Shown: positions 15,660-24,354, counted from the stretch's first letter. The stretch is 57,520 nucleotides of DNA from CAYRSS01 sp964426945 (GCA_964426945.1 CAYRSS010000024.1:1-57520), one strand, 5' to 3'. The notes: a model not told the origin generated them from the letters alone. Made by a program: numbers and translations.

Positions 15660-16961
15660 GTGAGCGAATACGCCCTGAAACCCGCCCGCGGACCGCTGGA
15701 CGCCACCGTCGCCGTCCCCGGTTCCAAGAGCCTGAGCAATCGGGCGCTGATCACCGCCGCGCTGGCCGACGGACACAGCGTGCTCTCCAACGTGCTGCTC
15801 GCTGACGACACGCGCCTGATGATCGAGGCGCTGGCCGCCCTGGGCATCGCCGTCACCGTGGACGAGGCGGAATGCCGCGCCGAGGTCTCGGGCTGCGGCG
15901 GACAGGTGCCCGTCAGCGAAGCGGCGATCCACTGTGGCAACGCGGGCACGGTGATGCGCTTCCTGACGGCGGTGGTGGCGGCGGGCTATGGCGAGTTCGT
16001 CCTCGACGGCGCCCCGCGGATGCGGGAGCGACCCATCGGCGATCTGGTTGACGTGCTGCGGGCACTGGGCGCGGGCATCGAATACCTGGGCACCGAGGGC
16101 TACCCACCCCTGCGGATCCACGCCCGGCACCTTCGCGGCGACCGCGTGGCCGTCCACTCGCCCGAATCGAGCCAGTTTGTCAGCGCCCTGCTGATGGCGG
16201 CGCCGCTGGCCGGGGGAGACGTGATGATCGAGGTCGGCGGCGACGTCGTCAGCCGCCCCTACCTGAAAATGACCGTGGCGGTGATGGATGCCTTCGGCGT
16301 CGCCGCGATCGAACAGTACGGGCCGGATGGGGCGAGATTCATAGTCCCCGCCCCGCAGCGCTACACGGCCGCCGCATACGCCATCGAGCCCGACGCCTCC
16401 AACGCCACCTACTTCCTCGCCGCGGCGGCGGTGGCGGGCGGCCGGGTGCGCGTGCCGGGGCTGGGGGGCGCAAGCCTGCAAGGAGACGCCCGGTTCGTGG
16501 ATGTGCTGGAGCGGATGGGCTGCGACATCCGGCGGGAGGCCGACGCCCTGACCGCCATCGGCCCGGCGGACGGCCGGTTGCACGGCGTGGACGTGAATCT
16601 GGCCGACATGCCGGACACCGCCCAGACGCTGGCGGTGGTCGCCCTCTTCGCCGACGGTCCGACCACGATCCGCGGCGTGGCCAACCTCCGCGTCAAGGAA
16701 ACCGACCGCCTGGCTGCGCTGAACGCCGAGCTGACCCGGCTGGGGGCGATGGTCGAGGAGCGCGATGACGGCCTGACCGTCCATCCGCCTGCGGGCCTGA
16801 AGCCGTGCACGATTCAAACCTACGACGATCACCGCATGGCGATGAGCTTCGCCCTGGCCGGCCTGCGGACCGCGGGCGTGCGGATCGCCGATCCGGGCTG
16901 CTGCGCGAAGACGTTTCCCGACTTTTTTGCCCGGTGGGAGGCGATGTTAGCTGTCCGTTGA
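15660..16961 (+). CDS. aroA: 5-enolpyruvylshikimate-3-phosphate synthase
   Basis: A 433-aa EPSP synthase that condenses shikimate-3-phosphate with PEP in the shikimate pathway. Visible motifs: N-terminal 'VPGSKSLSNRALITAALADG' (shikimate/PEP site), 'CGNAGTVMRFLTAV', 'APRMRERPIGDLVDVLRALG', 'SSQFVSALLMAAP', catalytic 'DASNATYFLAAAA', 'LADMPDTAQTLAVVALFADG', 'LRVKETDRLAAL', and 'YDDHRMAMSFALAGL'. Length is normal. The GTG start coincides with the predicted transcription start. The last three codons and the TGA stop are supplied by the left arm of the palindromic element at 16953-17045, so that element marks the exact 3' end of the gene. Confidence 0.96.
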   Translation: MSEYALKPARGPLDATVAVPGSKSLSNRALITAALADGHSVLSNVLLADDTRLMIEALAALGIAVTVDEAECRAEVSGCGGQVPVSEAAIHCGNAGTVMRFLTAVVAAGYGEFVLDGAPRMRERPIGDLVDVLRALGAGIEYLGTEGYPPLRIHARHLRGDRVAVHSPESSQFVSALLMAAPLAGGDVMIEVGGDVVSRPYLKMTVAVMDAFGVAAIEQYGPDGARFIVPAPQRYTAAAYAIEPDASNATYFLAAAAVAGGRVRVPGLGGASLQGDARFVDVLERMGCDIRREADALTAIGPADGRLHGVDVNLADMPDTAQTLAVVALFADGPTTIRGVANLRVKETDRLAALNAELTRLGAMVEERDDGLTVHPPAGLKPCTIQTYDDHRMAMSFALAGLRTAGVRIADPGCCAKTFPDFFARWEAMLAVR

Positions 16962-17045
16962 AAAAGGGGTCTGGCTCCGCCGGAAGCCCCGTTCCATTTC
17001 CGAAAAGAGCGAATCAGGTGGTGCCTGACCCCTTTTTCAACGGAC
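16953..17045. repeat. 93-bp palindromic REP/MITE-like element
   Basis: Perfect 19-bp terminal inverted repeats, GTCCGTTGAAAAAGGGGTC (16953-16971) and its exact complement (17027-17045), extend to about 26 bp with two mismatches around a 41-bp centre. TTAGC occurs just outside both ends (16947-16951 and 17048-17052), a possible short target duplication. The 'aaaaaggggtc(t/a)ggc(t/a)cc' core resembles REP-like palindromes mobilised by RAYT-type transposases; no transposase is in the window. It overlaps the aroA stop and could also act as a bidirectional terminator. Confidence 0.7.
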
Positions 17046-17154
17046 TCTTAGCCTCGGTTTGACGAATTGACGCCGCAGCGCCGCGCGGGATGATGGGTGG
17101 GGGCGACAGATCCGATCGACAGCCCGCGCCGCGACGGCGCGACGAGGAACGACC

Positions 17155-17709
17155 ATGACGCATGACGCGAATCACAGTGCCATGGACTGGCACCCGGCGC
17201 GATCGTTTGAAGAGTTGCCGGCCTATCAGGCCGCGCGCAAGCTCGCCAACGCGGTGTACCCCCTCGCCGCCCGCGAGGCCTTCGCCCGCGATCCGATGCT
17301 CGTCGATCAGCTCCGCCGCGCGGCCGTGGCCGCGATGTCGACCATCGCCCAGGGCTTCGAGCGCGAGTCGCCCGCCGAGTTCATCCGGCACCTGTACATC
17401 GCGCGGGGCGCATGTGGCGAGGTCCGGGCCCAGATTCTGCTCGCCCACGACCAGCGCTACATCGGCGACGCGGACCACGCCCGGCTGCACGACCTGGCCC
17501 GGCAGACTTCGTCGCTGATCGCGGCACTCGTGGCCGAGATCCGGGCGTCAGACGCGACCGATCGCCCCGCCCACCACGACGGCCGCGCCCACGCCCCCAG
17601 AGACCTCCGCCGCGAAGACCTCGGCCTGGGCCGCCGCCGCGAAGCGGGCCTGGGTGAGAGCTCGCAGACCCGGCCGATCTTTCACGATCCGAATCCCGAC
17701 AGGCGGTAG
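17155..17709 (+). CDS. Four-helix-bundle protein (23S rRNA intervening-sequence/S23 type)
   Basis: Residues about 16-128 match the four-helix-bundle family first known from 23S rRNA intervening sequences: 'SFEELPAYQAARKLANAVY', 'LVDQLRRAAVAAMSTIAQGF', 'EFIRHLYIARGACGEVRAQI', 'LARQTSSLIAALVAEI'. Family members are about 120 aa. Here a further 55-residue tail rich in Arg, Asp, His and Pro follows ('ATDRPAHHDGRAHAPRDLRR'), which may be read-through into sequence of no function or a lineage-specific extension. GAGG lies 7 nt before ATG 17155. Role unknown; members are often found beside repeats and mobile sequences, as here next to the 93-bp palindrome. Confidence 0.8.
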   Translation: MTHDANHSAMDWHPARSFEELPAYQAARKLANAVYPLAAREAFARDPMLVDQLRRAAVAAMSTIAQGFERESPAEFIRHLYIARGACGEVRAQILLAHDQRYIGDADHARLHDLARQTSSLIAALVAEIRASDATDRPAHHDGRAHAPRDLRREDLGLGRRREAGLGESSQTRPIFHDPNPDRR

Positions 17710-17770
17710 GGATGGATGTGGCGCGGGCGTCTGACCAGCGCTCCTGGAGGACAGGCCTCCATGGGCTGAC

Positions 17771-19228
17771 TTACGAACCGACCAACTGCTGTAGCCGGGC
17801 GTAGTCCCGGAGGTCGGTGTCGCCGTCGTGGTCGAGGTCGGCTTCGGGGCAGGGGGTGTCGGCGTCGGGGCCGAGCAGGCAGTCGGCGAAGAACGCGATG
17901 TCGGCCGCGTCGTGTGTGCAGTCGCTGTTGAGATCGCCGGGAACGGGCTCGCCACAGGCCGCGGGGACGAGGCGCTGGAGCATCGCGAAGTCGCGCAGGT
18001 CGATGCGGCCGTCGCCCGAGAGGTCGGCGCGGAGGCACCACGGGTTCTCGCCGTCGGGGCCGAGCATGCGCTCGGCGAAGATGCGGACGTCCTCGGCGTC
18101 GATCGTGCCGCCGTCGTCGAGATCGCCTTCGATGATCGGGGGCAGGTAGAGGACGTAGCCTTCCTGCGTGCCGGGGATGAAGGCCATGCCGACGATGGTG
18201 CGACCGTCGTCGGAGATGTCGGCGGCGGTAGCAAGCTGGAAGTTCGTCAGATCGATGCCGAATCGCTCAGGAAGCCAGACTCGCAGGGGGCGCAGGCCGT
18301 AGCACTCATCCCAAAGGAAGGGGCCGAGGTAGACCTCGGGGCTGCCGACGTAGACGGAGTCGCCGACGGCTGTGGCGCCGCCGTACGTTGTGGCAGTCCA
18401 ACCGCCACGGAACGGCAGGAGGACCATGCCTTCGGCCTCGGTCCAGCGGAATGCACCCATGCCGCTGACCGGCGCGCCGCCGCCGCAGTAGATGACGCGG
18501 CCGTCGCCCGAAATGGCGCCGGCGGCACTGAAACCTTGATCATCCCATTCCGGCCATCCGGGGTACCGGCCGAGGCTGACCATGCCGGTTTCTTCGGTCC
18601 AGCGGAAGGCTTCATATAGCGGGCCGCTTGTCGCAGAGTACCCCACCACGATCTGGCCGTCGGCCGAGATGTCCAGTGCGCCACTGCTGCCGAACGCACC
18701 GGGGAAGGCGCCAAGATCGATGACGGCACCGTTGCGCCATAGGGCCGCAGAGATGACGAAGGGAATCGCGCCATCCCCCACAATGGTCCGTCCATCGGCC
18801 GACATGGCAGAGACCCCGCCCCTGAACGGACCCCCCGGCAGGTCGGGGAGCGCGACCAAGCCGATGGGCTGGCTCCACCAGAACGCCTGGCCGCCTGGGT
18901 CAGGCCCAGCCGTAGCCGCGGAGCGGCTGCGACCGGCAGCGATGCTCCCATCGACCGACAACGCTGCAAGTTCGCTCCACGGCGAATCAGCGCCGGGCAA
19001 CACTCCTACTTCGTGGAGTCCGTTCTCCTGTGTCCAGACGAAGGCTACCGCGCCGCTGGCTCGACTGCTGCGGCCGCCAACAACTCGACCGTTGCCCGAA
19101 ACCGCGGTGGCAACGCTCCAGACGTTACCACCCGGCAGATCGCCGAGCGGGATTAGCAGCATTTCCTGCGCAGAAGCCCTCACCGCGACTGTGGCAATCA
19201 GCGCAACTATCGTCAGGTGTGATTTCAT
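17771..19228 (-). CDS. HAF-repeat secreted protein with C-terminal EF-hand/dockerin-like modules
   Basis: A complete 485-aa paralogue of the gene at the window start. Signal peptide residues 1-21 (MKSHLTIVALIATVAVRASA). HAF repeats fill about 25-365, each with an 'AFxW...G...LG.LPGG...' and 'xDGxxVVG' core. The last ~116 residues carry four acidic calcium-loop-like motifs arranged as dockerin-type pairs: 'DLDDGGTIDAEDV', 'DLSGDGRIDLRDF', 'DLNSDCTHDAADI', 'DLDHDGDTDLRDY'. ATG 19228 is chosen because AGGAGG precedes it by 10 nt; an in-frame ATG 30 nt further upstream would place that ribosome site inside the coding region. Secreted or surface protein of unknown function; the tail likely docks it to a partner or wall. 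Confidence 0.88.
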   Translation of the reverse strand: MKSHLTIVALIATVAVRASAQEMLLIPLGDLPGGNVWSVATAVSGNGRVVGGRSSRASGAVAFVWTQENGLHEVGVLPGADSPWSELAALSVDGSIAAGRSRSAATAGPDPGGQAFWWSQPIGLVALPDLPGGPFRGGVSAMSADGRTIVGDGAIPFVISAALWRNGAVIDLGAFPGAFGSSGALDISADGQIVVGYSATSGPLYEAFRWTEETGMVSLGRYPGWPEWDDQGFSAAGAISGDGRVIYCGGGAPVSGMGAFRWTEAEGMVLLPFRGGWTATTYGGATAVGDSVYVGSPEVYLGPFLWDECYGLRPLRVWLPERFGIDLTNFQLATAADISDDGRTIVGMAFIPGTQEGYVLYLPPIIEGDLDDGGTIDAEDVRIFAERMLGPDGENPWCLRADLSGDGRIDLRDFAMLQRLVPAACGEPVPGDLNSDCTHDAADIAFFADCLLGPDADTPCPEADLDHDGDTDLRDYARLQQLVGS

Positions 19229-19599
19229 AATCGTGAGGCCTCCTACTTCGTTGCTCACGTAGCTCGCTCATTCTCTCCGAGACTGATTTTCTTCTGGCCA
19301 GTTCTCAACCAAGCACTTGGGCCTTCGATCTACGAAGCTGGCACGCGGAATGCCACACAAGTTCCGAGAAAATCGTGAAGGCGCTTCGCCAACAGGAGTC
19401 GCAAGCGAAATTCTACACGGCTGGCCCCGAGGCCTCTGCGACTGCGCTTCCGCTTTATCCCACTCCCTTCCAGTCCGCGGCGAAGCACTTCACGCGAGAA
19501 TCCCTACAGAAGATGCTTCTACCCGGGATTCCAATTCTATCGCGCGGTCGCTCATGAACGTCACCGCGAAAGCGCGTTTCTTTCGCGCGGTTTCACGCA
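19229..19599. other. Intergenic region homologous to upstream of the left HAF gene
   Basis: About 370 bp without a gene. It shares blocks with 1127-1370: the GG-N10-GC palindrome and, near its end, 'gcgtttctttcgcgcg' against 'gcgtttcttacgcgcc'. The palindromic CGCGAAAG/CTTTCGCG pair near 19566-19589 could form a hairpin before the beta-helix gene. Confidence 0.5.
19339..19355 (-). promoter_or_regulatory. Second copy of the palindromic GG-N10-GC element
   Basis: TGGCACGCGGAATGCCA on the plus strand, 111 bp from the HAF start at 19228, matches the element at 1236-1252 (15 of 17 bases). On the plus strand TGGCACG-N4-ATGCC is closest to a sigma-54 consensus and would point toward the beta-helix gene; on the minus strand it points to the HAF gene. 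Confidence 0.35.
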
Positions 19600-19624
19600 A
19601 TGTTCACTTCATTGGAGGAAAAAA

Positions 19625-21378
19625 ATGTCTCGACTGTCCAGAATCGTGTGTGTGTGTGTGTGATTTGCATTGTGGCTGAATCGGCTTTCGGCACCACCGT
19701 GCTCCGTGTCTGGAAGGACGCCACTGGAACACCGACTGCGAATCCGACGACGTGGGACGACTCGTATACCGACCTTCAGGCTGCCATCGACGCCGCGGTC
19801 GTGGACTCGGATTACGAGATCTGGGTCATTGGCGGCACGGAGTTGGCCCCGATCGTCTATTCTCCCGGCGATCCGGCAGATCCCTCGACAATCACGAACC
19901 GTAATCTGACCTTCAATCTAAAGAGTGGCGTGCGCATCTATGGTGGATTCCAGACAAGCCATGAATCGCTCGAGGAGGCCAGGCCGCTGTCGTTTGTCAC
20001 CATCCTCTCCGGCGAAATCCACACCGGAGTCTCCACCGACAACCTCTTCCACGTCGTGACGGCGGACGGGACGGGGGCCGGGACGCTGCTCGACGGCTTC
20101 ACGATCAGGCGTGGGTCATTTTTCACCGACTGTGCCTGCGGCGCGGGGCTTCTCGTTACGGCAGAGTCGGAACTGACCATTCGCAACTGTCGCGTCACGG
20201 ACAATGAGGCTTTCAGCGGCGGCGGTGCGCATGTTGGGGCAGGCGGCGCCCTCACCATCGAGGACAGCGTCTTCGACGCGAACGAGGCCAAGTACACCGG
20301 ATGAGCCATCTACAATTTAAATGGCGCGCTGACCGTCCATCGAAGCTGGTTTACCAACAACCAGGCCCATCAAAACCAGGGGGGTGTGTTGTACAACGCG
20401 TTCAGCCTTGCCACGGCCGAGTTCGCGGACTCGCTCATGTACGGTAACTTTGCCCACGACGAGGGCGGCGCGATCTACAACGAGACGGGCGCAGTGTCGA
20501 TGATCAACTGCACCGTGGCCGACAACAAACGGGCGGCCGGCAGCATTGGCGCGGGTATCCGCAACTACGCCGGATCGTTCGAAGTGCGAAACTCGATTCT
20601 CTGGTGGAACAGACTGGAAGGGGAGGAGACTGCGGCATACATTTCGGCCGCCGATCAGTTCCTGGGCGAAGGTACGATCACGCACAGCTGCATCAAGGAC
20701 AACGATGCTGAATCGGTTCCCTTCGGCGGCGCCGCCAACGGCAACATCGACCAGGATCCGCTCTTCGTCGGACCGCCCGCTCCGGGCCGGTTTCACTACG
20801 TGCTCCAGGAAACCTCGCCCGCGGTCGATGCGGGCCGCACGGTGCTGGCCTCGGACCTTGACCTTGAGCGCAACACGCGCGTCGTCCGCTGTCGAGTGGA
20901 CATGGGCGCGTATGAATACCAGGTGGAAGCCGATGAGAGTGGTGCGTGCTGTGCGGGGGCCGTTTGCTTCGAGGTTGCGAATCCGTGCGCATGTCAGACC
21001 GGGTATGTCTGCGACGTCAATGCCCTGAACGACGGAACTGCGCCGAACGGTGCGTGCGGCAACAGCACCGGCGGATGCTGCTACGGCGACGCGGACGGTA
21101 ACGGCACGGTGAACGCTGGCGATCGCGGGTTCATCAGCGCCGCGATCGGCACAAGCGATCCCAATCTGATCTGCTTGAACGACCTTGACGGCAACGGGGT
21201 TGTGAACGCCGGCGACAAGGGATTCGTCACCGCGAACATCGGGCTCTGCACGCCACTGCCCGACTGGCAGAACGGCTCGGGCAACAACAGCTCTTTGAAC
21301 GAAGGCGAATACGATCCGCGGTTCCCCGGTGAGTTCACCCTCGCCGGCGACTGCGAAACGACAGTCTGCGAAGAGTAG
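19625..21378 (+). pseudogene. Beta-helix secreted protein with GT-tract frameshift and internal TGA
   Basis: This is one reading frame for a ~585-aa secreted protein: signal peptide, parallel beta-helix with 'GGAIYN...' and 'ANxNxA' type rungs, and a C-terminal EF-hand-like module ('GDADGNGTVNAGDRGFISA', 'DLDGNGVVNAGDKGFVTA'). The start with a good ribosome site (GGAGG at 19614-19618, ATG 19625) enters a (GT)8G tract at 19646-19662 and stops at TGA 19661; removing one GT unit would fuse it to the main frame as MSRLSRIVCVCVICIVAESA. The main frame itself is open from an ATG at 19600 without a ribosome site. A second lesion, TGA at 20302-20304, interrupts 'YTG-x-AIYN' where a Gly (GGA) is expected; the same motif is intact at about 20464. 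Decaying gene or phase-variable gene. Confidence 0.75.
19646..19662 (+). repeat. (GT)8 dinucleotide tract in signal-peptide coding region
   Basis: Seventeen bases of alternating GT inside the signal peptide of the beta-helix gene, the only such tract I see in the window. Copy-number change by slipped replication would switch the frame. Confidence 0.9.
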
Positions 21379-21396
21379 CCGGCCTTCGACCATCTT

Positions 21397-21421
21397 GCGG
21401 GCGGTTACCAGCGCCGCCCGC
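21397..21421. terminator. Stem-loop between convergent genes
   Basis: GCGGGCGG (21397-21404) pairs with CCGCCCGC (21414-21421), 9-nt loop, between the ends of the beta-helix and transporter genes. No T tract. Confidence 0.45.
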
Positions 21422-21499
21422 GATTCCCCGCCGAGCAAGCGGTCCGGGCGGCTCTGATCCGCAAGAATTGGCGGGTCATATGCCTCCGAACGACACGCC

Positions 21500-23326
21500 T
21501 CACCGCGCCCACTCCGGCACGCCCGCCCCCCCCGCCCCCAGCACCGGCCCGCCGATCAGGTAGAACACCAGCGTCACCAGCACCACGCCCACGAGGTTGA
21601 TTATCAACCCGGTGCGCACCATCCGGCCGATCGGCACGCGGCCGGTGCCGAACACAATCGCGTTCGGCGGCGTGGCCACCGGCAGCATGAACGCACACGA
21701 CGCCGACACCGTGGCGGGGATCATCAGCATCAGCGGATTCACGCCCATCGCATGGCTGACGCGGGCGAGAATCGGCAGCATCACCTGCGTGGTGGCCGTG
21801 TTGCTGGTCAACTCTGTCAAGAATGTCAACATCAGACATGTCCCCAGCACCAGCAGCAGCGGGTTCTTAACCTCGACGCCGGCGAACACGCTGCCGCACC
21901 AGTGGCTCAGCCCGCTGTCGCGGAACGCGGCCGCCACGCAGAAGCCGCCGCCGAACAGCAGCAGCACGCCCCACGGCAGATGCTGGGCCGTTTCCCAATC
22001 CATGAGATAGCGACCGCCCGTCGGCCCCGACGCTTCGGCCGCCCCGCCGCCACCACCGGCCGGGATCATGAACAGCAGCGCCGCCATCGCCAGGGCCACC
22101 GTCGCGTCGTCCACATACGCCGCGCGAAACAGCCCGGGCAGGCCGTCGGCCGTGGCGAACAGCCGCTCGAGCATGGCCGACCAGCCGTGGTTCTGTCCGC
22201 CGTAGGGGATCGACCGCGTGATCCACAGCCCGGCCGTAGCCGCGAAGACGGCGGCGACGATCCGCTGCGGGCGGTTCATCGGCGGCAGGAGGCGGCGCTG
22301 CTCGCGAATCACCTCGCGGCCGACCGGATGGCGATCCACCGGCACGCGGCACGTCAGCCCGACCAGCACCCACCAGACCACCGGCACGAACACCAGCGCC
22401 AGCGGCGCGAACACCAGCATCCACTGGGCGAAACCGATCTCGGGCGCGTCGGGGAAGAGCCGGCGGTAGATGCCGAAGAACGCGATGTTCGGCGGCGTAC
22501 CGACGGGGGTGGCCACGCCGCCGATGCTCGCCGCATAGGCCACGCCCAGCAGCAGCGCGACAGCGAAGTTCGCCCGCACGCGCGGATCGGCGTCGGGCGT
22601 CAGCTCTTCCATCGCGGTGATGACGGCCATCGCGATCGGCAGCATCATCAGCGTGGTGGCCGTGTTGCTGATCCACATGCTCACCACGGCCGCAGCGACC
22701 ATGAACCCAAGCACGATCGTCCGCCGCCCGCCGCCGATGCGGGCGACGATGCCCAGGGCCATGCGGCGGTGCAGCCCCCATTTTTCGATCGCCAGGGCGA
22801 TGATGAATCCGCCCATGAACAGGAACACATTCGCATCCGCATAGGGCGCGGCCGCCCGCCCCACCGGCAGCACGCCGACCAGGGGAAACAGCACCAGCGG
22901 CAGCAGCGACGTGATCGGGATCGGCAGGGCGACCGTGATCCACCAGCAGGCGACGAGGGCCGTGACCGCGGCGGCCGACAGCATGGTGCGGGCGTAGCGC
23001 TCGACCACCCGCGCCTCGGCCTCCGCCTCGTCCGGCGGGCGGACGTCAGGCTCTCGGCCGTCCGCCGCGGGCGAGTCTGTGGTGCCGGTCTTGCCCCGCG
23101 ATGTGGCCAGCAGGCTCGCCGTGTCCGCGGCAAGCGAGTCGGCGAAGCACTCCCGGGCGGCGGCGCGCATGCTCTCCGGCGTCGGCAGGGCCAGCAGCCC
23201 CGCGAACAGCACGATTCCGAGCCAGAACCCCGCCCGCTGCACCCGCGGCGAGCCCTCGGCGCCCTCCCGCGGACCGGGGCGGTCCGCCGGTGAACCGGCC
23301 GGCGGCGTGGTGTGAGCTTTGGTCAT
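21500..23326 (-). CDS. DASS-family (SLC13-type) sodium/anion symporter
   Basis: A 608-aa membrane transporter. A short hydrophobic helix (about 34-48) and an acidic loop precede the first half; about a dozen further hydrophobic segments follow. The two family-defining Ser-Asn-Thr motifs, which form the sodium and carboxylate sites, are visible as 'WISNTATTLMMLPIAMAV' (S220) and 'LTSNTATTQVMLPI' near the C-terminus. 'GTPPNIAFFG' and 'ATPPNAIVFGTG' are the matching hairpin partners. It imports dicarboxylates, sulfate or related anions with Na+; the substrate is not readable. ATG 23326 (after GGGGGT) is chosen; a TTG 24 nt upstream is possible. It lies 146 bp downstream of the histidine kinase on the same strand. 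Confidence 0.9.
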   Translation of the reverse strand: MTKAHTTPPAGSPADRPGPREGAEGSPRVQRAGFWLGIVLFAGLLALPTPESMRAAARECFADSLAADTASLLATSRGKTGTTDSPAADGREPDVRPPDEAEAEARVVERYARTMLSAAAVTALVACWWITVALPIPITSLLPLVLFPLVGVLPVGRAAAPYADANVFLFMGGFIIALAIEKWGLHRRMALGIVARIGGGRRTIVLGFMVAAAVVSMWISNTATTLMMLPIAMAVITAMEELTPDADPRVRANFAVALLLGVAYAASIGGVATPVGTPPNIAFFGIYRRLFPDAPEIGFAQWMLVFAPLALVFVPVVWWVLVGLTCRVPVDRHPVGREVIREQRRLLPPMNRPQRIVAAVFAATAGLWITRSIPYGGQNHGWSAMLERLFATADGLPGLFRAAYVDDATVALAMAALLFMIPAGGGGGAAEASGPTGGRYLMDWETAQHLPWGVLLLFGGGFCVAAAFRDSGLSHWCGSVFAGVEVKNPLLLVLGTCLMLTFLTELTSNTATTQVMLPILARVSHAMGVNPLMLMIPATVSASCAFMLPVATPPNAIVFGTGRVPIGRMVRTGLIINLVGVVLVTLVFYLIGGPVLGAGGAGVPEWAR

Positions 23327-23472
23327 CGCCCGACCCCCGTCGGCCGACAACCCGGCCGCGGCGCCATGCTACCGCGCGTCGGCGGCTATGGCTTGAGATA
23401 CCGGCTGCGGTTCCCTCGCCATGACGGGGGGGTAGTTGGCACATTCGTCGTACCCAGCGGCGTCGCGAAGAA

Positions 23473-24231
23473 TCAACCTCGCGCCCGCGGAGTGTCCGGA
23501 AGCCGTATTGTAAAACACGCGCCCTGGCCGGGCGTGCTATCCACCGTCAGCGTCCCGCCGTGTTCCTGCACGATGCGCCGCGTGATCGACAGCCCCAGCC
23601 CCGTGCCGCCCGGCTTGGTCGAGAAGAAGGGGCGGAAGATTCGTTCGATCGCCCCGGGCTCGATGCCCACGCCGCTGTCGCGGACGGCGATCTCCACGTC
23701 GCCCGAGCCGTCCTGCGCCCGGACCAGGCTGACGGCGATCTGCCCCGCGCCGGCTATCGCCTGCTGGGCGTTGCGCAGCAGGTTCAGCAGCGCCTGGCGC
23801 AGCAGGTCTTCGTCCACGGGAATCACCATCGGCCCCCCCGGCAGATCGAGGCTGACCGTCACCCCCTGCCGGGCCAGTTCGGGCTCGAGAAACTCGACCA
23901 CGCCGCGCACGATGAGCCGCACATCATGCGGCGCGGCCGAGAGCCGGCACGCACCCACCACGTGCAGAAAATCGTCAAACAGCCGCTGAAGCCGCCCTGC
24001 CTCGCGCTGAAGCAGCGTCACCTTCAGCATTGCCCGGCGACGGACATCTTCCGGATCGGCGTCGTCATCGCGCAGGTCTTCCGCCAGGAGCTGAAGGTTC
24101 ATCGTCATCGTCGACAGGGGATTGCGCAGCTCGTGGGCCAGCCCGCCGGCGAGCTCGACGATTTCGCTGATGATGCGGTGATCGTCGGGGTCGGCCATGC
24201 GGTCCGCAGGTCGGTCGGCTGATTCGCTCAT
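23473..24231 (-). CDS. Soluble sensor histidine kinase
   Basis: A 252-aa kinase core with no membrane segment or N-terminal sensor domain. The phospho-acceptor H33 lies in 'GGLAHELRNPLSTM' (HisKA). The ATPase domain has the N box 'LLNLLRNAQQAI', G1 'RDSGVGIEPG', F box 'IFRPFFSTK' and G2 'GTGLGLSITRRI'. The pattern is NtrB/AtoS-like. No response regulator is adjacent. The transporter gene directly downstream on the same strand could be a partner or target. ATG 24231 places the family core near the N-terminus; a longer frame to 24315 exists. Signal unknown. Confidence 0.88.
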   Translation of the reverse strand: MSESADRPADRMADPDDHRIISEIVELAGGLAHELRNPLSTMTMNLQLLAEDLRDDDADPEDVRRRAMLKVTLLQREAGRLQRLFDDFLHVVGACRLSAAPHDVRLIVRGVVEFLEPELARQGVTVSLDLPGGPMVIPVDEDLLRQALLNLLRNAQQAIAGAGQIAVSLVRAQDGSGDVEIAVRDSGVGIEPGAIERIFRPFFSTKPGGTGLGLSITRRIVQEHGGTLTVDSTPGQGACFTIRLPDTPRARG

Positions 24232-24354
24232 GGCGCCGCTCGCGGCAGTCCGCCCGCGGACCCGGCACGTCGTGGACGCGGTGCGACTGCGGCGGATAGG
24301 ATACGCCGACGACACGCCGCGGATAGATGCGGCCGCACGAAAGGACGCTGTTTC

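Noticed and set aside
14163..16832. An 889-codon open frame reading through aroA antisense
   Set aside because: The S41 protease has its own ribosome site and signal peptide at 15521; the upstream part is antisense to aroA and has low-complexity Arg/Gly/Pro composition.
20302..20304. Selenocysteine or recoded TGA
   Set aside because: No SECIS-like hairpin is obvious after it, the expected residue is Gly, and other genes here use TGA as a normal stop.
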